Source: Enterobacter kobei
GTDB lineage: Bacteria; Pseudomonadota; Gammaproteobacteria; Enterobacterales; Enterobacteriaceae
Assembly (NCBI RefSeq): GCF_001729765.1
Contig: NZ_CP017181.1
Location: 3,844,001 to 3,908,000 of the forward strand
Length of the DNA: 64,000 nt
Direction: 5' to 3'
Shown here: piece by piece, positions 60,384 to 64,000 of the stretch
Layout: every line of letters starts with the position of its first letter
Numbering within the stretch: position 1 is the first letter of the stretch
Position numbers and translations under genes: made by a program
The notes under the pieces: model-generated
What the model saw: the letters and a program-made list of their open reading frames with translations, nothing else
Databases searched by the model: none
What the model was told of the DNA's origin: nothing

Positions 60384-60487
60384 AACCTATCTACTTTATC
60401 GATGGATACCATCTTTAATATATCAGCTTTAACGATAAAAATAGGCCGCATCACCGCCCATACCGGCGAATTAATGAGGTCTACACT

Positions 60488-60949
60488 ATGCAACATCAGG
60501 ATGCACTCCACCGTAAACTGCCGGAGCGGATCTTCCATGCAGTCTGTTTCGAAGGGATTGCCACGGCGATCCTCGCCCCTACGGCCGCGTGGCTCATGCA
60601 GCGCTCCGTAGTGGAAATGGGGGGATTGACCGTTATTCTGGCCACTACCGCCATGCTCTGGAACATTATTTATAACTTCGGTTTCGACCGTTTCTGGCCA
60701 GTCCAGCGGGTAACACGCACGGCAAAAGTGCGTGCGCTGCACGCCCTGGGGTTCGAATGTGGATTTATTGTGATTGGCGTGTCGATTGTCGCTGCCGTGC
60801 TGGGCGTCACCTTGCTTCAGGCATTCACACTGGAAATAGGTTTCTTCCTGTTCTTCCTGCCCTACACCATGTTCTATAACTGGGCATACGATAACCTGCG
60901 TGAGAAATTCCTTAAGCGTCGCCAGCAACGACGCGCCCTGGCAGGCTAA
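60488..60949 (+). CDS. PACE-family (BTP domain) efflux transporter
   Basis: Small inner-membrane protein of 153 residues with four hydrophobic helices arranged as two bacterial transmembrane pair units. Each unit opens with a Phe-Glu-containing helix (HAVCFEGIATAILAP at 17-31; HALGFECGFIVIGV at about 85-98) and closes with a Tyr-Asn/Asp pattern (NIIYNFGFDRFWP; MFYNWAYDNLREK). These match the proteobacterial antimicrobial compound efflux family, proton-driven exporters of biocides such as chlorhexidine, or in some members short diamines. The substrate here cannot be told from sequence. A GGCCGGA/TCCGGCC hairpin follows at 60960-60980 but lacks a T run. Confidence 0.9.
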   Translation: MQHQDALHRKLPERIFHAVCFEGIATAILAPTAAWLMQRSVVEMGGLTVILATTAMLWNIIYNFGFDRFWPVQRVTRTAKVRALHALGFECGFIVIGVSIVAAVLGVTLLQAFTLEIGFFLFFLPYTMFYNWAYDNLREKFLKRRQQRRALAG

Positions 60950-61068
60950 ATGCTCTCTGGCCGGACGCCTGTTCCGGCCAAACGCCAACGAAGCAACTGC
61001 GCTCTACGAGCATAACTATGGTAAATTGCACGCCATTCTGATGGTTTGATAGTTGAAACGTTGCTCTA

Positions 61069-62298
61069 ATGTCGAAAATTTGGTCAAAAGATGAGACTCT
61101 CTGGAGTTTCGCTCTCTATGGCACGGCCGTGGGCGCAGGAACGCTGTTCTTGCCCATTCAGCTGGGCTCTGCAGGCGCTATTGTTCTGTTTATTACCGCC
61201 CTTGTGGCCTACCCGTTAACCTACTGGCCGCATCGCGCGCTGGCGCAATTTATTCTCTCTTCAAAAACAAAAGGCAATGAAGGGATCACCGGCGCCGTCT
61301 CGCACTATTACGGCAAGAAGATTGGCAATCTGATCACCACACTCTATTTCATCGCCTTCTTTGTGGTGGTGCAGATTTACGCGGTGGCCATCACCAACTC
61401 GTTAACCGAGCAACTGGCAAAACACCTGACGGTGGATACCGCCGTGCGCGTGCTGGTCAGTTTAGGTGTGGTGCTGGTGCTGAATCTGATCTTCCTGATG
61501 GGACGGCATATCACGATAAAGGTGATGGGCTTCCTGGTATTCCCGCTGATTGCCTATTTCCTCTTTGTCTCGATCTACCTGACCGGGAACTGGCAACCCT
61601 CGCTACTTACCAGCCAGATGGCCGTTGATCGCCATACGCTGCATCAGGTATGGATTTCCATTCCGGTGATGGTGTTTGCCTTCAGCCATACCCCGATTAT
61701 CTCGACATTTGCCGTGGATCGTCGCGAGAAGTTTGCTGACGCCGCCATGGATAAATGCAAGAAGATCATGAAGGTGGCGTACCTGATTATCTGCCTGAGC
61801 GTGCTGTTCTTTGTCTTCAGTTGCCTGCTCTCGATTCCGCCGTCCTACATTGTGGCCGCCAAAGAGCAAGGGGTAACCATCCTGTCAGCACTGTCGATGA
61901 TGCCCTCTTCTCCCGCATGGCTCGGCATTTCCGGGATAATCGTGGCGATTGTTGCGATGTCGAAATCGTTCCTCGGCACCTATTTTGGGGTCATTGAGGG
62001 GGCGACGGAGATCGTGAAGTCGTCGCTCAATCAGGTTGGTGTGAAAAAGAGCCGCGCCTTTAACCGCGCGATTTCCATTATGGGTGTGTCGTTAATTACC
62101 TTCGCGGTCTGCTGCATAAACCCGAACGCGATTTCGATGATTTACGCTATCAGCGGCCCGCTTATCGCCATGATTTTGTTTATCATGCCGACGCTGTCGA
62201 CGTACCTGATCCCTTCTCTGAAGCCTTACCGCTCCCCTGGCAGCCTGCTGACGCTGATCGTCGGCGTGCTGTGCGTGTCGGTGATGTTTGTTGGCTAA
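61069..62298 (+). CDS. yqeG: HAAAP-family amino acid transporter YqeG
   Basis: Inner-membrane transporter of 409 residues with about eleven helices, in the same family as SdaC: LYGTAVGAGTLFLPIQLG (about 16-33) and PVMVFAFSHTPIISTF (about 200-215) parallel the SdaC motifs. It aligns closely with E. coli YqeG. Serine or threonine is the likely class of substrate by family; direct evidence is not visible here. It is separated from yqeF by the LysR/PACE pair. Confidence 0.93.
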   Translation: MSKIWSKDETLWSFALYGTAVGAGTLFLPIQLGSAGAIVLFITALVAYPLTYWPHRALAQFILSSKTKGNEGITGAVSHYYGKKIGNLITTLYFIAFFVVVQIYAVAITNSLTEQLAKHLTVDTAVRVLVSLGVVLVLNLIFLMGRHITIKVMGFLVFPLIAYFLFVSIYLTGNWQPSLLTSQMAVDRHTLHQVWISIPVMVFAFSHTPIISTFAVDRREKFADAAMDKCKKIMKVAYLIICLSVLFFVFSCLLSIPPSYIVAAKEQGVTILSALSMMPSSPAWLGISGIIVAIVAMSKSFLGTYFGVIEGATEIVKSSLNQVGVKKSRAFNRAISIMGVSLITFAVCCINPNAISMIYAISGPLIAMILFIMPTLSTYLIPSLKPYRSPGSLLTLIVGVLCVSVMFVG

Positions 62299-62317
62299 TG
62301 TTCCCGCCATACATTGT

Positions 62318-62347
62318 GCCGGGTAGCGCTGCGCTTACCCGGCCTAC
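62318..62347. repeat. REP-like element after yqeG
   Basis: GCCGGGTAGCGCTGCGCTTA followed by CCCGGCCTAC is the clearest REP palindrome of the window. It lies between the convergent genes yqeG and yjdJ. Confidence 0.85.
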
Positions 62348-62361
62348 ATTCCTACAGAGAA

Positions 62362-62634
62362 TCACGCCCGGATATCGTCATATTCCCGCGTATTATCAAA
62401 CTCATGTTTCGCAAACGGACACAGCGGAATAATTTTACGGTTCTCACCGCGCATCTTCTCGACCACTTTCGCCACCAGCTGTTTGCCAACGCCCTGCCCT
62501 TTCAGGCTCGGATCGACATCAGTATGCTCAATAATGCTCAGGTGCTCGCCGGTCGGCACGAAGACAATCTCCGCCACCTGATTTCCGTCTGCATCATTCA
62601 CGTAAAACTTGTTATGGCCTTCCAGAATATCCAT
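62362..62634 (-). CDS. yjdJ: Small GNAT-like acetyltransferase YjdJ
   Basis: Protein of 90 residues, the short GCN5-like type, with [20 protein letters not shown] (about 34-53) as the acetyl-CoA-binding motif and [14 protein letters not shown] near the end. It matches E. coli YjdJ. It follows yjdI by ten bases on the same strand and is probably cotranscribed with it. Its substrate is unknown. Confidence 0.92.
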   Translation of the reverse strand: MDILEGHNKFYVNDADGNQVAEIVFVPTGEHLSIIEHTDVDPSLKGQGVGKQLVAKVVEKMRGENRKIIPLCPFAKHEFDNTREYDDIRA

Positions 62635-62644
62635 GGTTCCTCGC

Positions 62645-62875
62645 TTATTTTTGGCGATACTTCATCGCACCGCTCGGGCAGGTATCAATTACGCGTACAA
62701 CCGTTTCGACGTCCACTTCATCAGGAATAATCCACGGTTTACGTTTCAGATTAAACAGCTTTGCGCTCCCACGCACGCAGTTACCTGAGTGTTTGCAGAT
62801 CCCGGTGTTGAAGTACACGTCAATTTTCTCGCCGGTATAGGCCCGGTAACCCGCATCCAGTAGTTCTTTATCCAT
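62645..62875 (-). CDS. yjdI: Ferredoxin-like protein YjdI (divergent 4Fe-4S)
   Basis: Protein of 76 residues of the DUF1271 type. The cysteines in [20 protein letters not shown] (about 24-43) and [12 protein letters not shown] (about 62-73) suggest a single iron-sulfur site, with three cysteines visible instead of the usual four of a ferredoxin. Its redox partner is unknown. It is divergent from the sensor kinase at 63053. In E. coli, yjdI-yjdJ sit beside dcuS, elsewhere on the chromosome. Confidence 0.92.
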   Translation of the reverse strand: MDKELLDAGYRAYTGEKIDVYFNTGICKHSGNCVRGSAKLFNLKRKPWIIPDEVDVETVVRVIDTCPSGAMKYRQK

Positions 62876-63052
62876 GACATTGCCTCTGTAATTATTCTCG
62901 TGCTGAATGAAGCATAGCCTTACGGGATCCCGATGGCTATCACGCTGAAAACGAAAAGCCAGCTCACAACTCTTTTCTTACCGGATTGCGTCCACTATTT
63001 GCACATGTCAGGCTCCATAAATATCCCCTTTTCCAAGGCTAGCGCGGGTTGA

Positions 63053-64000
63053 ATGAAACGCAGACTCTCTTTTCAGGTAAAGCTGTTTTTAGCGCTGGTG
63101 TGCTTCTCCTGCCTGCTGTTAGTGCTGCTGGGTACGATCCTGTTTCATTTTATTGACCGGCAGCTCCATCACGATCTCGGCCAGCGCGCCCGGGTTCAGG
63201 CCAGTGAGATTGCGCTGATGCCGGGTCTGGCGGAAAAGGTGGCGGCCAGAGATATCCCCGGCATCGCCCGGTTAATTCAGCCGCTGCGTGCCGAAAGTGA
63301 CGCCAGCTATATTGTGATTGGCGATACCCACGAGCAGCATCTTTATCATTCGGAATCCCCGGAGCGCATTAATTTACCGATGATCGGCGGTGATAATGCC
63401 GAAGTACTCAAGGGCAAAACCATTATTTCCGTGCGTCAGGGCGGGATTGGGGTTTCGCTGCGCAGCAAAGCGCCCATCTTCAATGCACAGCATCAGGTGA
63501 TTGGCATTGTCTCGGTCGGCTATCTGACTTCGTATATCGCCAACATTAACGCCCGCATTCTCTGGCAGGCCGGTTTATACGGGATTGCCCTTCTGCTGCT
63601 GCTGTTTATTTTCTCTTGGCTGTTTACCCGCAACCTTAAAAAACAGATGTTCAGACTTGAGCCGAAAGATATTGCCCAGCTGGTTTTGCAGCAAAGGGCG
63701 CTGTTAGAAGCCATGTATGAAGGGGTATTTGCCGTCAATGAAGAGAAGCAACTGATTTTAATTAACCGCGCGGCACGAGAAATGCTGGATATTCATCGGA
63801 GTGAAAAAGATCTTATCGGCAAGCCGCTGGACGAGGTTCTGCAAACCTCGCCGGGGTTTTTAACACAGCGCTACGCCTCGGTGAGCAGCGGCCGCCACGA
63901 CCAGATTGCGGTACTTAACCAGCGCGAGGTCATCGTCAACCGCGTGGCGATTGAGGTCGAGCCTGGCGTTGAAAGCGGCTGGGTATACAGCTTTCGCGAC
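63053..64000 (+). CDS. CitA/DpiB-type sensor histidine kinase (N-terminal part)
   Basis: 316 codons are open from the ATG at 63053 (MKRRLSFQVKLFLALVCFSC) to the end of the window, with no stop. One helix (about 10-30) is followed by a periplasmic PAS domain with SYIVIGDTHEQHLYH (about 84-98) and HQVIGIVSVGYLTSYI, a second helix (about 171-192), and a cytoplasmic PAS domain (LLEAMYEGVFAVNEEKQLIL). The periplasmic part resembles citrate/dicarboxylate sensors CitA and DpiB more than DcuS. The kinase domain and the expected response regulator gene lie outside the window. Confidence 0.88.
   Translation, partial: MKRRLSFQVKLFLALVCFSCLLLVLLGTILFHFIDRQLHHDLGQRARVQASEIALMPGLAEKVAARDIPGIARLIQPLRAESDASYIVIGDTHEQHLYHSESPERINLPMIGGDNAEVLKGKTIISVRQGGIGVSLRSKAPIFNAQHQVIGIVSVGYLTSYIANINARILWQAGLYGIALLLLLFIFSWLFTRNLKKQMFRLEPKDIAQLVLQQRALLEAMYEGVFAVNEEKQLILINRAAREMLDIHRSEKDLIGKPLDEVLQTSPGFLTQRYASVSSGRHDQIAVLNQREVIVNRVAIEVEPGVESGWVYSFRD

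Overview
The window reads as one contiguous piece of the core chromosome of an enterobacterium close to Enterobacter/Lelliottia (E. cloacae-like). Nearly every protein is recognisable as the orthologue of an Escherichia coli gene from about 63-65 min, and the order matches E. coli: gudX-gudP-yqcA-truC-yqcC-csrB-syd-queF-ppnN-sdaC-sdaB-xni-rlmM-ygdD-gcvA-gcvB-ygdI-csdA-csdE-tcdA-mltA-three initiator tRNAs-amiC-argA-recD-recB-ptrA-recC-ppdC-ygdB-ppdB-ppdA-thyA-lgt-ptsP-rppH-mutH-ygdR-tas-lplT-aas-omrA-omrB-galR-...-lysA-lysR-ygeA-...-araE-kduD-kduI-yqeF-...-yqeG. I saw no prophage, insertion sequence, CRISPR array or broken gene. The genus is an inference from protein similarity recalled from memory, and no search was run.

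Layout. 1-5.2 kb: glucarate uptake and breakdown (gudX partial, gudP), a flavodoxin, a tRNA pseudouridine synthase, and the global regulatory RNA CsrB with its UvrY-type upstream sites. 5.2-20.4 kb: queuosine synthesis (queF), nucleotide salvage (ppnN), serine uptake and deamination (sdaC-sdaB), rRNA modification (rlmM), the gcvA/gcvB regulator and sRNA pair, the CsdA-CsdE-TcdA sulfur/ct6A module, and murein hydrolases (mltA, amiC) flanking three tandem initiator tRNA genes. 20.6-34 kb: argA with two ARG boxes, then a long minus-strand block for recombination (recC, ptrA, recB, recD) preceded by four pilin-like genes. 35.8-41.9 kb: thyA, lgt, ptsP, rppH, and a DnaA-box cluster that fits the DARS2 reactivation site, followed by mutH. 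42-47.5 kb: ygdR, tas, the lysophospholipid pair aas-lplT, the twin sRNAs omrA/omrB, and galR.

Departures from the E. coli layout lie in the right-hand third: a GNAT acetyltransferase plus a second LacI-type regulator between galR and lysA; a fepE-like chain-length regulator between ygeA and araE; a LysR regulator divergent from a PACE-type efflux gene between yqeF and yqeG; and, after yqeG, yjdJ-yjdI beside the start of a CitA/DpiB-type sensor kinase. These are the accessory positions of the window.

Regulation is unusually readable here. Four sRNAs (CsrB, GcvB, OmrA, OmrB), an araBAD-like AraC/CRP arrangement at araE, paired ARG boxes at argA, a gal operator at galR, KdgR-like boxes at kduI, REP-like elements and one ERIC element can all be placed directly from the bases. 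No clearly undescribed system was found. The best leads for follow-up are the LysR/PACE cassette, the long inverted repeat in front of ppdA, the multi-site csrB upstream region and the DARS2-like cluster.
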